This document shows positions 43,592-52,077 of a DNA stretch of 64,000 bases, in pieces; positions within the stretch are counted from its first letter, which is position 1, and every line of letters begins with the position of its first letter. Source of the DNA: JAVBJN01 sp031546985 (GTDB lineage: Bacteria > Bacteroidota > Bacteroidia > Chitinophagales > Chitinophagaceae); contig JAVBJN010000043.1 of NCBI GenBank assembly GCA_031546985.1, positions 1 through 64,000 on the forward strand, read 5' to 3'. Made by a program: the position numbers and the translations under genes. The notes under the pieces were generated by a model. The model was not told the origin of the DNA and made no database searches. It saw nothing but the letters and a program-made list of their open reading frames with translations.

Positions 43592-45400
43592 TTGACGGAA
43601 GAAAAAAATCTCCAGACTCAAACCGCACACGACGACTTCGATTGGAGCGTTGACAAGCGTAACGTGGCATCTTACAGTAAAGAGGACCGCGACATGTACG
43701 AGCAAGCGTACGATGGCACATTCAAAAGCATTGAAGAGGCCGAACTGATCAACGGTACAATCGTTGGTCTGACCAAAACTGATGTTATCGTTAACATCGG
43801 GTTCAAATCAGATGGTTTGATTTCCCTTAACGAATTCCGCGACTTACCCGCTATCCAAATCGGAGAAGACGTAGAAGTAATGGTGGTAGAAAAAGAAGAC
43901 CGCAATGGTCATCTCCACCTGAGCCGCAAGCAAGCTCGTCAGCTGCGTGCATGGCAAAAAATCGTCGAAGTTTACAAAACCGGCGAAGTGGTACACGGAA
44001 CTGTTACCTCTAAGACAAAAGGCGGCTTGATCGTAGATGTTCACGGTATGGAAACATTCCTGCCAGGTTCTCAGATCGACGTTAAACCTGTTACTGATTA
44101 CGATCAGTTTGTGGGTAAAACTATGGAGTTCAAGGTAGTGAAGATCAACGAAGCTATCCGCAACGCCGTAGTATCACACAAAGCACTGATCGAAAGCGAT
44201 ATCGAAGCTCAACGCAGCGAAATCATCGGCAAGCTCGAAAAAGGTCAGGTACTGGAAGGTACTATCAAGAATGTTACCGATTTCGGTGCGTTCATCGACC
44301 TGGGCGGCGTAGATGGTCTCCTGTACATTACCGACATTTCATGGGGCCGCGTATCTCACCCATCAGAAGTGCTGCATAACGGTCAGAAACTGAACGTTGT
44401 AGTACTGGACTTCGATGATGAGAAAAAACGTATCAGCCTTGGTCTGAAACAACTGACTGCTCACCCTTGGGATACCCTGAGTGAAGACATCGTTGAAGGT
44501 GCCAAAGTGAAAGGTAAAGTAGTAAACATCGAAGATTACGGTGCGTTCCTGGAAATTCTGCCTGGTGTAGAAGGTCTGGTTCACGTATCTGAAATCAGCT
44601 GGTCTTCTCAGCCTATCAACTCTAAAGAGTTCTTCAAAATGGGCGAAGAATACGAAGCAGTGGTGGTTACCCTGAACAAAGACGAGCGCAAAATGAGCCT
44701 GTCTATTAAACAACTCACCGAAGATCCTTGGGCTAATATTGAGGAGAAATTCCCAGTAGACAGCCGTCACAAAGGAACAGTTAAAAACATCACTCCTTAC
44801 GGTGTGTTTGTTGAACTGGAAGCTGGTATCGGCGGTATGATCCACATCTCTGACCTGAGCTGGATCAAACGTTTCAACCACCCAGGTGAGTTCACTAAAG
44901 TAGGCGAGCAAATTGATGTAATCATCCTGAACATCGATAAAGATAACCGCAAGCTGAGCCTGGGTCACAAACAAATTGAAGAAGATCCTTGGAACACTTT
45001 CGAAACAATCTTCCCGCTGGGTTCTACTCACGAAGGTACCATCATCCGTAAGGAAGAAAAAGGTGCTGTAGTAAGCCTGCAGTACGGTCTGGAAGCTTTT
45101 GCTCCTACCCGTCACTTGAAGAAAGAAGACGAGAAAATGGCTGAAGTTGAAGAAACACTGCCATTTGTAATCCTCGAATTCGATCGTAACGAAAAACGTA
45201 TCATGGTTTCTCACAGCAAGGTTTGGGAACAAGTGAAGCACGAAGAGAAAGAAGCAGTGAAGAAAGAAGCTAAAGCTGAAGCTGACAAAACCAAGAAGGC
45301 TGTTAAAAACATCCAATCTAAAGTTGAAAAACCAACATTAGGTGACCTGGGTGTTCTGGCAGACCTGAAAAAGAAAATGGAAGGTGGTGCTGAAGGTTAA
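43592..45400 (+). CDS. rpsA: 30S ribosomal protein S1
   Basis: A 602-residue bS1 made of six S1/OB repeats. Visible markers include GTIKNVTDFGAFIDLGGVDG, VNIEDYGAFLEILPGVEGLV and VKNITPYGVFVELEAGIGG. S1 unfolds and delivers mRNA at the 30S subunit. The start codon is TTG at 43592: it follows AAGGAGGA at the right distance, and the next in-frame ATG is 34 codons later and would delete the first conserved segment. A Lys/Glu/Ala-rich tail of ~45 residues ends the protein. Strong promoter and terminator on either side mark it as a single-gene unit. Confidence 0.96.
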   Translation: MTEEKNLQTQTAHDDFDWSVDKRNVASYSKEDRDMYEQAYDGTFKSIEEAELINGTIVGLTKTDVIVNIGFKSDGLISLNEFRDLPAIQIGEDVEVMVVEKEDRNGHLHLSRKQARQLRAWQKIVEVYKTGEVVHGTVTSKTKGGLIVDVHGMETFLPGSQIDVKPVTDYDQFVGKTMEFKVVKINEAIRNAVVSHKALIESDIEAQRSEIIGKLEKGQVLEGTIKNVTDFGAFIDLGGVDGLLYITDISWGRVSHPSEVLHNGQKLNVVVLDFDDEKKRISLGLKQLTAHPWDTLSEDIVEGAKVKGKVVNIEDYGAFLEILPGVEGLVHVSEISWSSQPINSKEFFKMGEEYEAVVVTLNKDERKMSLSIKQLTEDPWANIEEKFPVDSRHKGTVKNITPYGVFVELEAGIGGMIHISDLSWIKRFNHPGEFTKVGEQIDVIILNIDKDNRKLSLGHKQIEEDPWNTFETIFPLGSTHEGTIIRKEEKGAVVSLQYGLEAFAPTRHLKKEDEKMAEVEETLPFVILEFDRNEKRIMVSHSKVWEQVKHEEKEAVKKEAKAEADKTKKAVKNIQSKVEKPTLGDLGVLADLKKKMEGGAEG

Positions 45401-45862
45401 TCCCTGACGTACGATAATCCATCGATAAAAAGATCCCCCTGACGGTAACGTTGGGGGGATTTTTGTTTTTGGGGGTATAGGATTAGCTCGCAGCGACGCG
45501 GCGGGTGTTTCGCGCAAAGACGCAAGGTGAGGGCAAAGGTGCAAGGGAGATAGCTCACGGTGGCGCAGCAGCCTGTCCCGCCAGATGCGGGAACACGGCG
45601 GGGTGTTTCGCGCAAAGGCGCTAGGGAAAGACAAGGACGCAAGGGGAAAAGCTCACGGCGGCATGGCAAAGAGAATGGCGAAGTAAAATGTCATGCTGCG
45701 CCGCAGGAAGCAGCATCTCTTCAGGGCGAGGAATGTCATCTTGAGGAGAGATCCTGCATTTTACTCCTGCGTCATAAAACGCAGGATGACAGTAACATGC
45801 TTCGTGTCCACCTATCAGGTTCAAAGGGCGGTGGGTTCAAATCAGACATCAGCGATCGGCGA
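45401..45862. repeat. Repeat-rich intergenic region after rpsA
   Basis: The region contains no gene. After the rpsA terminator (45427-45470) a ~98-bp unit occurs twice as an imperfect direct repeat: CGGCGGGTGTTTCGCGCAAA at 45499-45518 and its counterpart CGGCGGGGTGTTTCGCGCAAA (one G longer) at 45596-45616, with AGCTCACGG again 98 bp apart (45552 and 45650). Between them lies a palindrome AGCCTGTCCCGCC...ATGCGGGA (45570-45595), a member of a dispersed family. Further on are stems ATGCTGC/GCAGCAT (45692-45715) and TCCTGCGT/ACGCAGGA (45766-45788), with flanking sequence of the AGGATGACA type that I recall from intergenic repeats. Confidence 0.7.
45427..45470 (+). terminator. rpsA terminator
   Basis: The stem AAAAAGATCCCC/GGGGATTTTT encloses a 17-nt internal part and is followed by GTTTTTG. 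Confidence 0.8.
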
Positions 45863-46630
45863 TCACGCCGTTGGTTCTACCTGCTCCAGTATTTCTATAA
45901 TCTTTTTTACATCTTTTTGCTCTGTAAACCGTACTACTTTGATCAGGAAGGTACTCCACCGGCCGGGAGTGAACACACCATCGGCCAGCAGGCTTACGGT
46001 ATTATCCAGATCATCGAGGTTGTTGATCCAGGAATCCTGGGGTAGAAGGGCATATTTTAATGCGATGGCCCAGGCGGCCTTGCGTGACATGTCTATGGAG
46101 AAATTGATGAGCGCTTTTTCGCGGTTTTGCGAAATATTACTGAACAGGAACATGCCCCAGGAAACTGCTCCCAGCTGCCGCTGTACTTTTCCGCTCATTA
46201 CAGCCAGCACATCGTTGATGTGCATAAAGTCCTGCTCCAGTTTAAATATCTCATCTCCGGGGGCTATGGCGGCCGCAGCGAGGCCCAGATCCATGTTGAT
46301 GTGCGCGTTAATACCGCCCAACAAGTGCTGAAGCACTATCAGGTTACCATTTTTGCCTGCTTCGAAGGCTTTTTTCCAGCAGCCCGAGCATATTTCGTTT
46401 TGCCGGTAGGCATGGTAAGCGGCCAGAAACCGGTTGGCAAATACCACATCCAGCTTTTCCATGCGGGCATTGTCCTGGAATTTTTGCTCCACGATGCCTT
46501 GTTTTACCGCTGCGGTTACATTCCGGTAAAGGGAAGCAAAATAGCCCAGCGGCGACCGGTCGGTCTTGCACTGGGCTATAATATCATTGAGTTGTAAAAG
46601 CACTTCGTCAATGGTAGTGGCGTTATTCAT
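45863..46630 (-). CDS. DUF5995-family protein
   Basis: A 255-residue, mainly helical cytoplasmic protein (no signal peptide). The central LLGGINAHINMDLGLAAAA is the segment I associate with DUF5995; HxNxDL could be metal- or substrate-binding. The C-terminal part has GRWSTFLIKVVRF. Function unknown. Possibly co-transcribed into from the HAD gene 31 bp upstream. Confidence 0.7.
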   Translation of the reverse strand: MNNATTIDEVLLQLNDIIAQCKTDRSPLGYFASLYRNVTAAVKQGIVEQKFQDNARMEKLDVVFANRFLAAYHAYRQNEICSGCWKKAFEAGKNGNLIVLQHLLGGINAHINMDLGLAAAAIAPGDEIFKLEQDFMHINDVLAVMSGKVQRQLGAVSWGMFLFSNISQNREKALINFSIDMSRKAAWAIALKYALLPQDSWINNLDDLDNTVSLLADGVFTPGRWSTFLIKVVRFTEQKDVKKIIEILEQVEPTA

Positions 46631-46661
46631 AAGGATAGGTGGAGGTGAACTGAAAAACAGG

Positions 46662-47330
46662 TTAATTCAGGAAAATTTCATCCAGCATGGGCTGGTTTAT
46701 TTCCGTTAATGAATGTACAATTTTATCGGCGATGATAAAACGGGGATCGTTGCTTCGGCGCTCGTCAGGCATGGCAATGGTACGCATGCGCGCAGCCTTT
46801 GCGGCAATGAGTCCGTTTACGGAATCTTCGATTACAATTATCTCCTGGTGATTGGTCGTTTTTAGCGCCTGCGCGCAGCTGATAAACACGGCAGGGTGGG
46901 GCTTGCCAAACACTTCTTTTTCGGCAGAATGTACGTGGTCAAAATATTCTGTGAGGCCAAAATGCTGCAATACGAAACGGATCAAACGTTGGGACGACGA
47001 CGAAGCCAGTCCTATTTTGTAATCATTTGATTTTAGTTGTTCCAGCAACTCTTTTATGCCGCTCATGAGGTGTCCCTCAGTGTGGATAAGGCTTTCAACG
47101 CCTTCGTAGATCTCTGTTATTACTATTTCCTTACTCTTATTGGTCCACGGACGCACGTTGTGCCAGTAGTCAATTACCTCGTTTAATTTAAGACCGGTGG
47201 TTTTAGCGTAGTCAGCTGGTGTAAGATTAAATCCGATTGTGGAAAAAACTTTATGCATGGCTATTCCCCAAAGTGGTTCAGAATCAACGATTACGCCGTC
47301 CATGTCAAAAATTATGGCTTTTTTTGTCAT
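46662..47330 (-). CDS. HAD-family sugar-phosphate phosphatase (HxpB/beta-phosphoglucomutase-like)
   Basis: A 222-residue HAD hydrolase of subclass I. Motif I is FDMDGVIVDSEPLW with the nucleophile and acid Asp, motif II GLASSSSQRLI, motif III the Lys in EVFGKPHPAVF, motif IV VIEDSVNGLIAAKAA. The SEPLW extension resembles E. coli HxpB/YniC, which dephosphorylates 2-deoxyglucose-6-P and hexitol phosphates. Exact substrate is inferred only. It is 31 bp upstream of the DUF5995 gene on the same strand, and its upstream region contains the promoter of a probable small RNA on the other strand. Confidence 0.85.
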   Translation of the reverse strand: MTKKAIIFDMDGVIVDSEPLWGIAMHKVFSTIGFNLTPADYAKTTGLKLNEVIDYWHNVRPWTNKSKEIVITEIYEGVESLIHTEGHLMSGIKELLEQLKSNDYKIGLASSSSQRLIRFVLQHFGLTEYFDHVHSAEKEVFGKPHPAVFISCAQALKTTNHQEIIVIEDSVNGLIAAKAARMRTIAMPDERRSNDPRFIIADKIVHSLTEINQPMLDEIFLN

Positions 47331-47357
47331 TTTTTTATCATAAATTTGATGATGTAC

Positions 47358-47388
47358 TTGGAAATATGAGTTGCGACATCTATCTTTG
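47358..47388 (+). promoter_or_regulatory. Promoter of the predicted small RNA
   Basis: TTG (47358-47360), 20 bp, TATCTTTG (47381-47388). It points to the plus strand while both flanking genes are on the minus strand. The predicted start is near 47392. Confidence 0.6.
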
Positions 47389-47391
47389 TAC

Positions 47392-47490
47392 TAGAAATTG
47401 AAACCCGATATTAAACTCGCTTTTTCATAGGTTGATTTGGTTAGGGGTAATTCAGCCCGGAGTAGTCTTGCTCTGGGCTGTTCCCTTTTT
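47392..47490 (+). ncRNA. Predicted ~100-nt small RNA
   Basis: A plus-strand transcription unit of about 100 nt. It runs from the promoter at 47358-47388 to an intrinsic terminator (stem CAGCCCGGAG/CTCTGGGCTG at 47453-47480, outer GGG/CCC pairs, then TTTTT). It lies in a 169-bp gap between two minus-strand genes and has no convincing reading frame. The 5' part (GAAATTGAAACCC) can pair imperfectly with GGGGTAATTC before the terminator, giving a rod-like fold with an open centre. It could be a 6S-like regulator or a trans-acting sRNA; I do not recognise a family. The terminator hairpin lacks a T-run on the minus strand, so it does not belong to the thioesterase gene. Confidence 0.5.
47453..47490 (+). 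terminator. Terminator of the predicted small RNA
   Basis: 10-bp stem with an 8-nt loop, then TTCCCTTTTT; oriented to the plus strand only. Confidence 0.7.
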
Positions 47491-47499
47491 AGGGCGTAC

Positions 47500-48018
47500 C
47501 TAATCATGATTAAAAAGCGCTTTAAGCTCCGGTGCATCATCTGCCTTCATTTTTCCGGCCAGTATCAGGCGTAATTGTCTGCGGCGCAGGGCTCCATCAA
47601 ATGATTTTTTCTCTTCTTCTGTTACAGGTACCAGCTCAGCCGCTTTGCGGGGTTTACTATTGCCATCCAGCGCTACAAATGTCATAAAAGCCTCGTTGGA
47701 GAGGTATTTATATTGTGCGGTAAGGTCTTCGCCCCAAACGGTAAGGTGTACCTCCATAGAAGTATTGAAAACCCGGGTTACCCTGGCTTCGATGGTGAGC
47801 AGATTGCCCAGTTTAATAGGGTTGTGGAACGAAATATTATCTACCGAGGCCGTTACACAGATGCAATTGCTGTGTTTCATGGCCGCTGCGCCGGCCGCTA
47901 TATCCATCCAGTACATTAATCTTCCTCCCATCAGGTTGCCCATGGTATTGGTGTCGTTGGGCAGCACCAGCTCCGACATAATTGTGGCCGATTCTGACGC
48001 GTTTTTACTCTTATACAT
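47500..48018 (-). CDS. Acyl-CoA thioesterase (hotdog fold, YciA/BACH type)
   Basis: A 172-residue cytoplasmic hotdog-fold thioesterase that hydrolyses acyl-CoA. Typical features are MSELVLPNDTNTMGNLMGGRLMYWMD (split: LVLPNDTNTMGNLMGGRLM) with the catalytic Asn/Gly region, and SVDNISFHNPIKLGNLLTIE. The ending RRRQLRLILAGK is an extension seen in Bacteroidetes members. A -7 element TATTTTTG lies 20 bp upstream of the ATG, divergent from pyrG. Confidence 0.9.
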   Translation of the reverse strand: MYKSKNASESATIMSELVLPNDTNTMGNLMGGRLMYWMDIAAGAAAMKHSNCICVTASVDNISFHNPIKLGNLLTIEARVTRVFNTSMEVHLTVWGEDLTAQYKYLSNEAFMTFVALDGNSKPRKAAELVPVTEEEKKSFDGALRRRQLRLILAGKMKADDAPELKALFNHD

Positions 48019-48037
48019 TGCAGTGAAAATTTGACCG

Positions 48038-48081
48038 CAAAAATAACTCCTTTTTTATACTGCCCTTTTTAATTAATTTTG
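48038..48081. promoter_or_regulatory. Divergent promoters of the thioesterase gene and pyrG
   Basis: Minus strand: TATTTTTG (48045 to 48038), 20 bp before the thioesterase ATG. Plus strand: TAATTTTG (48074-48081), 77 bp before the pyrG ATG, giving a ~74-nt pyrG leader. I saw no hairpin-plus-T-run attenuator in that leader. Confidence 0.5.
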
Positions 48082-48158
48082 TGCGACCGCTACAGTTCAT
48101 TTCTGTTCAGGCTACGTATTGCCCGGTCAACTCTGATCAATTTTTGTAAAACCGATTT

Positions 48159-49811
48159 ATGACCAAGTATATTTTTGTTACGGGAGGGGTTACCTCATCG
48201 TTAGGGAAGGGTATTATTGCGGCCTCTCTGGCTAAGTTGTTGCAAGCCAGGGGATTTAAGTCTACTATCCAGAAATTTGACCCTTACATTAACGTAGATC
48301 CCGGAACGCTGAACCCGTATGAGCACGGAGAATGTTATGTGACGGAAGATGGGGCAGAGACAGATCTGGATCTTGGTCACTATGAGCGTTACCTGAACAG
48401 CCCTACCTCACAAGCCAATAACGTGACCACCGGCCGTATTTACCAGTATGTGATCAACAAAGAGCGCGAAGGTGCTTATTTGGGTAAAACCGTTCAGGTT
48501 ATTCCTCACATTACCGACGAAATTAAACGTCGTGTATTGCTGCTGGGCAAAGACAACAAATACGACATCGTAATTACCGAAATTGGTGGTACGGTGGGCG
48601 ATATCGAATCGCTGCCTTACCTGGAGGCTGTTCGTCAATTGAAATGGGAGCTGGGCGACGAAAACTGTCTGGTAGTACACCTTACCCTTATTCCTTACCT
48701 GAAAGCGGCCAAAGAGCTTAAAACCAAGCCTACCCAGCACTCTGTAAAAATGCTGAGCGAGATTGGCGTAAAACCCGATGTGCTGGTGTGCCGTACCGAA
48801 GCGCCGCTGTACCAGGATCTGAAACGTAAAATAGCCCTGTTCTGTAACGTAGCCGTAGATGCGGTTATTGAAGCAGCAGATGCCGATACCATTTATGCAG
48901 TGCCTTTGGAAATGCTCCAGGAAAAACTGGATGTGATATGCCTGCAAAAAATGAAACTGCCGGTAGAGAAAGAACCCGAACTGAGCAGCTGGAAAGAATT
49001 TTTGAACAAACTGCGTTACCCCAAATCCAAAGTAACCATTGGTCTGGTAGGTAAGTATGTAGAGCTGCAGGATGCTTACAAATCCATCCTGGAGTCTTTC
49101 ATTCACGCGGGTGCCGTTAATGAATGTAAAGTAGAAGTTAAAAATATCCATTCGGAGTTCCTGTCTGCAGAGAACGTAGCCGAGAAACTGGAATCGCTGG
49201 ATGCCGTACTGGTAGCGCCTGGTTTCGGCTCGCGCGGTATCGAAGGTAAGATTGAAGCCATCCGTTATGTGCGCGAAAACAAGATTCCGTTCTTCGGTAT
49301 CTGCCTGGGTATGCAATGTTCGGTTATTGAATATGCCCGTAACGTACTGGGACTGAAAGAGGCGCACTCTGCCGAGATGAATGCTAAAACGCCCGATCCG
49401 GTTATCTGCCTGATGGATGAGCAAAAGAATATTACCCAAATGGGTGGTACCATGCGCCTGGGTGCTTATGCCTGCGAGCTGGACAGCCATTCTAAAATAT
49501 CGCAGATCTATGGCTCAACCCATATCTCTGAGCGTCACCGCCACCGGTATGAGTTTAATAACGCCTACCTGGAGCAGTTTGAAGCTGCCGGTATGAAAGC
49601 CGTAGGCCGCAATACCGAAAACGGACTGGTAGAGATTGTAGAGCTGCCCGATCATCCGTTCTTCGTAGGTGTGCAGTTCCACCCCGAGCTGAAGAGCACG
49701 GTAGAGAACCCGCACCCGATCTTTGTAAGTTTTGTAAAAGCTGCCAAAGAGGCACACGAGCGAAAACTTAGCAACAATAAAATTTTTGAATCTGTAATCA
49801 AAGAAGGATAA
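48159..49811 (+). CDS. pyrG: CTP synthase
   Basis: A 550-residue glutamine-dependent enzyme making CTP from UTP. The N-terminal synthetase domain has VTGGVTSSLGKGIIAASLAK (P-loop) and EIGGTVGDIESLPYLEAVRQ. The C-terminal class I glutamine amidotransferase domain starts at about residue 290 and has FGICLGMQCSVIEYARN with the catalytic Cys and FHPELKS with the catalytic His. Length is typical. A terminator follows before yidC. Confidence 0.98.
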   Translation: MTKYIFVTGGVTSSLGKGIIAASLAKLLQARGFKSTIQKFDPYINVDPGTLNPYEHGECYVTEDGAETDLDLGHYERYLNSPTSQANNVTTGRIYQYVINKEREGAYLGKTVQVIPHITDEIKRRVLLLGKDNKYDIVITEIGGTVGDIESLPYLEAVRQLKWELGDENCLVVHLTLIPYLKAAKELKTKPTQHSVKMLSEIGVKPDVLVCRTEAPLYQDLKRKIALFCNVAVDAVIEAADADTIYAVPLEMLQEKLDVICLQKMKLPVEKEPELSSWKEFLNKLRYPKSKVTIGLVGKYVELQDAYKSILESFIHAGAVNECKVEVKNIHSEFLSAENVAEKLESLDAVLVAPGFGSRGIEGKIEAIRYVRENKIPFFGICLGMQCSVIEYARNVLGLKEAHSAEMNAKTPDPVICLMDEQKNITQMGGTMRLGAYACELDSHSKISQIYGSTHISERHRHRYEFNNAYLEQFEAAGMKAVGRNTENGLVEIVELPDHPFFVGVQFHPELKSTVENPHPIFVSFVKAAKEAHERKLSNNKIFESVIKEG

Positions 49812-49815
49812 GCGA

Positions 49816-49846
49816 AAAAGGGAAGGGTAAAACCTTCCTTTTTTGT
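49816..49846 (+). terminator. pyrG terminator
   Basis: Stem AAAAGGGAAGG/CCTTCCTTTTT with a short loop and T-run. Confidence 0.85.
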
Positions 49847-49883
49847 TTTACATAGGTGGTAGCATGTTATGATGTCATTTTAC

Positions 49884-49891
49884 TACCTTTG
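49884..49891 (+). promoter_or_regulatory. -7 element of yidC
   Basis: TACCTTTG fits TAnnTTTG; predicted start ~49895, 16 nt before the ATG at 49911. This excludes the upstream ATG at 49869. No clear -33. Confidence 0.55.
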
Positions 49892-49910
49892 CGCTTCAAT
49901 TGAAATTGAA

Positions 49911-51734
49911 ATGGATAGGAACACGGTAATTGGATTTTCCTTATTAGCTGCATTGTTGATTGGATACGTATTGTTAAATCAGCAGGGACAGAAGGGCGTC
50001 ACTAAAGATAAACTCATTCAGGACAGCATTGCTGCTGTTAAAAAAGCCGAACAGGCGCTGAATGTGCCCACGCTGGCAGATACTGCAGCGGCTAGTCGCG
50101 ATTCGCTGCGTTTGCAGGGTCAATACGGCGATCTGGCTACTTTTGCAACCGGCACGGAGGCAGTATCTGTACTCCAGAACGAAGATGTGAAACTGACCTT
50201 ATCCAACAAGGGTGGTTACATTAAAAGTGTAGAACTTAAAAAGTATAAAAACTACGATGGTGGTCCGTTGGTAATGTTTGATGGCGATAAAAACTTTATC
50301 AGCTACTCCTTTACCAGTAATGGCCGCGATATCCGTACTTCTGATCTGTTTTTCCAGACTACAGGCGTACAAAAGCAAGCCGATGGTACCGAGTCTATCG
50401 ATTTCGTAATCGATATGGGCAACGGCAAAAAAATTGCCCAGCACTACAGCCTGGCTCCCGGCAAATACCTGGTAGACTATAATTTTGACCTGAACGGCAT
50501 CCAAAGCTCCAATGGTGTTAAAATGGTATGGCAGGCTATTGCACTGCATACCGAAAAAGACATTAAGAACGAGCGTGTAAGCAACCAGGTGTATTATAAA
50601 ATGAAAGACGGCAGCCAGGACTTCTTTACGGTTAAAACCTCTTCGGAGAAAAACCTGACCGAAGCCGTAAGCTGGTTGAGCTATAAAACACACTTCTTTA
50701 ACGCTACCCTGATTGCCCGCAACGCGCCTTTTAACAGCGCTGCAATGCTTACTGGCTACCAGGAAACCAATAATAAAGAAGTGTCTTCTAACCTGGTTAC
50801 CCTTGCTCTGCCTTACAACGGAGAAAGCAATTTCTCTTACCCTATGCAGATGTACCTGGGCCCCAACCACTACCAGACGCTGAAAAAACTGGATATAGAC
50901 CTGGAAAACATTATTCCGCTGGGTAGCGGTGTGTTTGCCTTCGTTAAATACATCAACAAATGGCTCATTATCCCGGTATTTAACGTGCTGAGCAAGTTTA
51001 TGACCAACTACGGTATCATTATCCTGATCCTTACCTTGATCATTCGCCTGCTTACTTCGTTCTTTACCTATAAGAGTTACCTGTCGGCCGCAAAAATGCG
51101 CGTACTCAAACCAGAGGTAGATGCCCTGAAAGAGAAGTATGGCGAAGACCAGCAGAAAATTGGTATGGAGCAGATGAAACTGTTCCGCAGTGCGGGTGTT
51201 AACCCATTGGGCGGTTGTATTCCTGCCTTGCTGCAATTACCGTTCCTGGTAGCGATGTATTACTTCTTCCCATCTTCGATCGAGCTGCGCCAGCAATCGT
51301 TCCTGTGGGCACAGGATCTCTCTACCTACGATTCTATTGTAACCTGGGGTTTCAGCATTCCGTTCCTCGGCAATCACCTGAGTCTGTTTACCATCCTGGT
51401 AACGATCACCAGTATCGTACTGGCGTTCTACAACCGTGGTATGCAGGGTGCCGACAACAACCCGATGATGAAATACCTGCCTTACATCATGCCAATCATG
51501 TTCCTGGGTATCTTCAATAACATGGCTGCGGCGCTTACCTTCTACTACTTTGTATCGAACGTAATCAGCATTCTGATGCAGTGGGTGATTCAGAACTTTA
51601 TCATCAACGAAGATAAAATTCACGCCCGCATCAAGGAAAACCTGGCCAAACCGGTACAGGCTTCCAAATGGCAGCAGAAGATGGAAGAAATGCAAAAACA
51701 GAACGGTGGTCGTGTAAACCAGCCGAAGAAATAA
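49911..51734 (+). CDS. yidC: Membrane protein insertase YidC
   Basis: A 607-residue inner-membrane insertase of the Gram-negative type. An N-terminal membrane anchor (VIGFSLLAALLIGYVLL) is followed by a ~300-residue periplasmic beta-sandwich domain. The conserved insertase core with five further membrane segments comes next, including YGIIILILTLIIRLLTSFFTY, FRSAGVNPLGGCIPALLQLP and MKYLPYIMPIMFLGIFNNM. A basic tail ends the protein. It inserts membrane proteins alone or with SecYEG. The start at 49911 is chosen from the promoter and the fit to the family. Confidence 0.97.
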   Translation: MDRNTVIGFSLLAALLIGYVLLNQQGQKGVTKDKLIQDSIAAVKKAEQALNVPTLADTAAASRDSLRLQGQYGDLATFATGTEAVSVLQNEDVKLTLSNKGGYIKSVELKKYKNYDGGPLVMFDGDKNFISYSFTSNGRDIRTSDLFFQTTGVQKQADGTESIDFVIDMGNGKKIAQHYSLAPGKYLVDYNFDLNGIQSSNGVKMVWQAIALHTEKDIKNERVSNQVYYKMKDGSQDFFTVKTSSEKNLTEAVSWLSYKTHFFNATLIARNAPFNSAAMLTGYQETNNKEVSSNLVTLALPYNGESNFSYPMQMYLGPNHYQTLKKLDIDLENIIPLGSGVFAFVKYINKWLIIPVFNVLSKFMTNYGIIILILTLIIRLLTSFFTYKSYLSAAKMRVLKPEVDALKEKYGEDQQKIGMEQMKLFRSAGVNPLGGCIPALLQLPFLVAMYYFFPSSIELRQQSFLWAQDLSTYDSIVTWGFSIPFLGNHLSLFTILVTITSIVLAFYNRGMQGADNNPMMKYLPYIMPIMFLGIFNNMAAALTFYYFVSNVISILMQWVIQNFIINEDKIHARIKENLAKPVQASKWQQKMEEMQKQNGGRVNQPKK

Positions 51735-52077
51735 TTTCAACGCATTCGTATATACAACAGCAGCAGGATCTTCCTGCTGCTGTTGTTGTTTTACATCAGA
51801 TTGTGGAGAGGCCTCAGGCACCAGTGAGAGAGAGGTGAAGTGGCAATAGTGAATGGTGAAAAGTGAGAGGTCAAAGGTGAGGGGAGAGAGACCTCTTCAA
51901 AGACTTGTCAGGTCCGCAGGTCTGGCCAGGTCTGAGTATGAAAGAAGCAAAAGGCGAGAAACCTTCGACAGAGCCTGTCCCGCCCATGCGAGGCTCAGGC
52001 ACTGGTAAGCGAAGGGTGAAAAGTGCAGCGCAGGCTGCATTTAATTGTTTAACTTAGGGTATAAGCAAAAGCATAAT
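51735..52077. repeat. Repeat-containing intergenic region after yidC
   Basis: 343 bp without a gene. It starts with the yidC terminator (51755-51790). GTGAATGGTGAAAAGTGAGA-type stretches near 51849 and 52014 follow, with a GACTTGTCAGGTC...CAGGTCTGGCCAGGTCT block at 51903-51937. A palindromic element at 51962-52002 (GAGCCT...AGGCTC arms around CCCGCCCATGCG) matches, in inverted orientation, the element at 56869-56909 at 36 of 41 positions. These look like degenerate intergenic repeats. Confidence 0.7.
51755..51790 (+). terminator. yidC terminator
   Basis: 14-bp stem CAACAGCAGCAGGA/TCCTGCTGCTGTTG, then TTGTTTT. Confidence 0.85.

Noticed and set aside
45499..45660. CRISPR array
   Set aside because: Only two imperfect ~98-bp units, no short identical repeats with unique spacers, and no cas genes.
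47392..47490. Naming the small RNA as 6S RNA
   Set aside because: The rod-like fold is only partly supported by eye and I cannot recall the family consensus well enough; left as unnamed ncRNA.
48408..49490. A 360-codon open frame antisense to pyrG
   Set aside because: It lies wholly within the coding region of pyrG, its translation has no recognisable domain and no promoter or start context; the same is true of long antisense frames in pnp, rpsA, yidC, the E1 gene and the TPR gene. They follow from codon use on the real strand.
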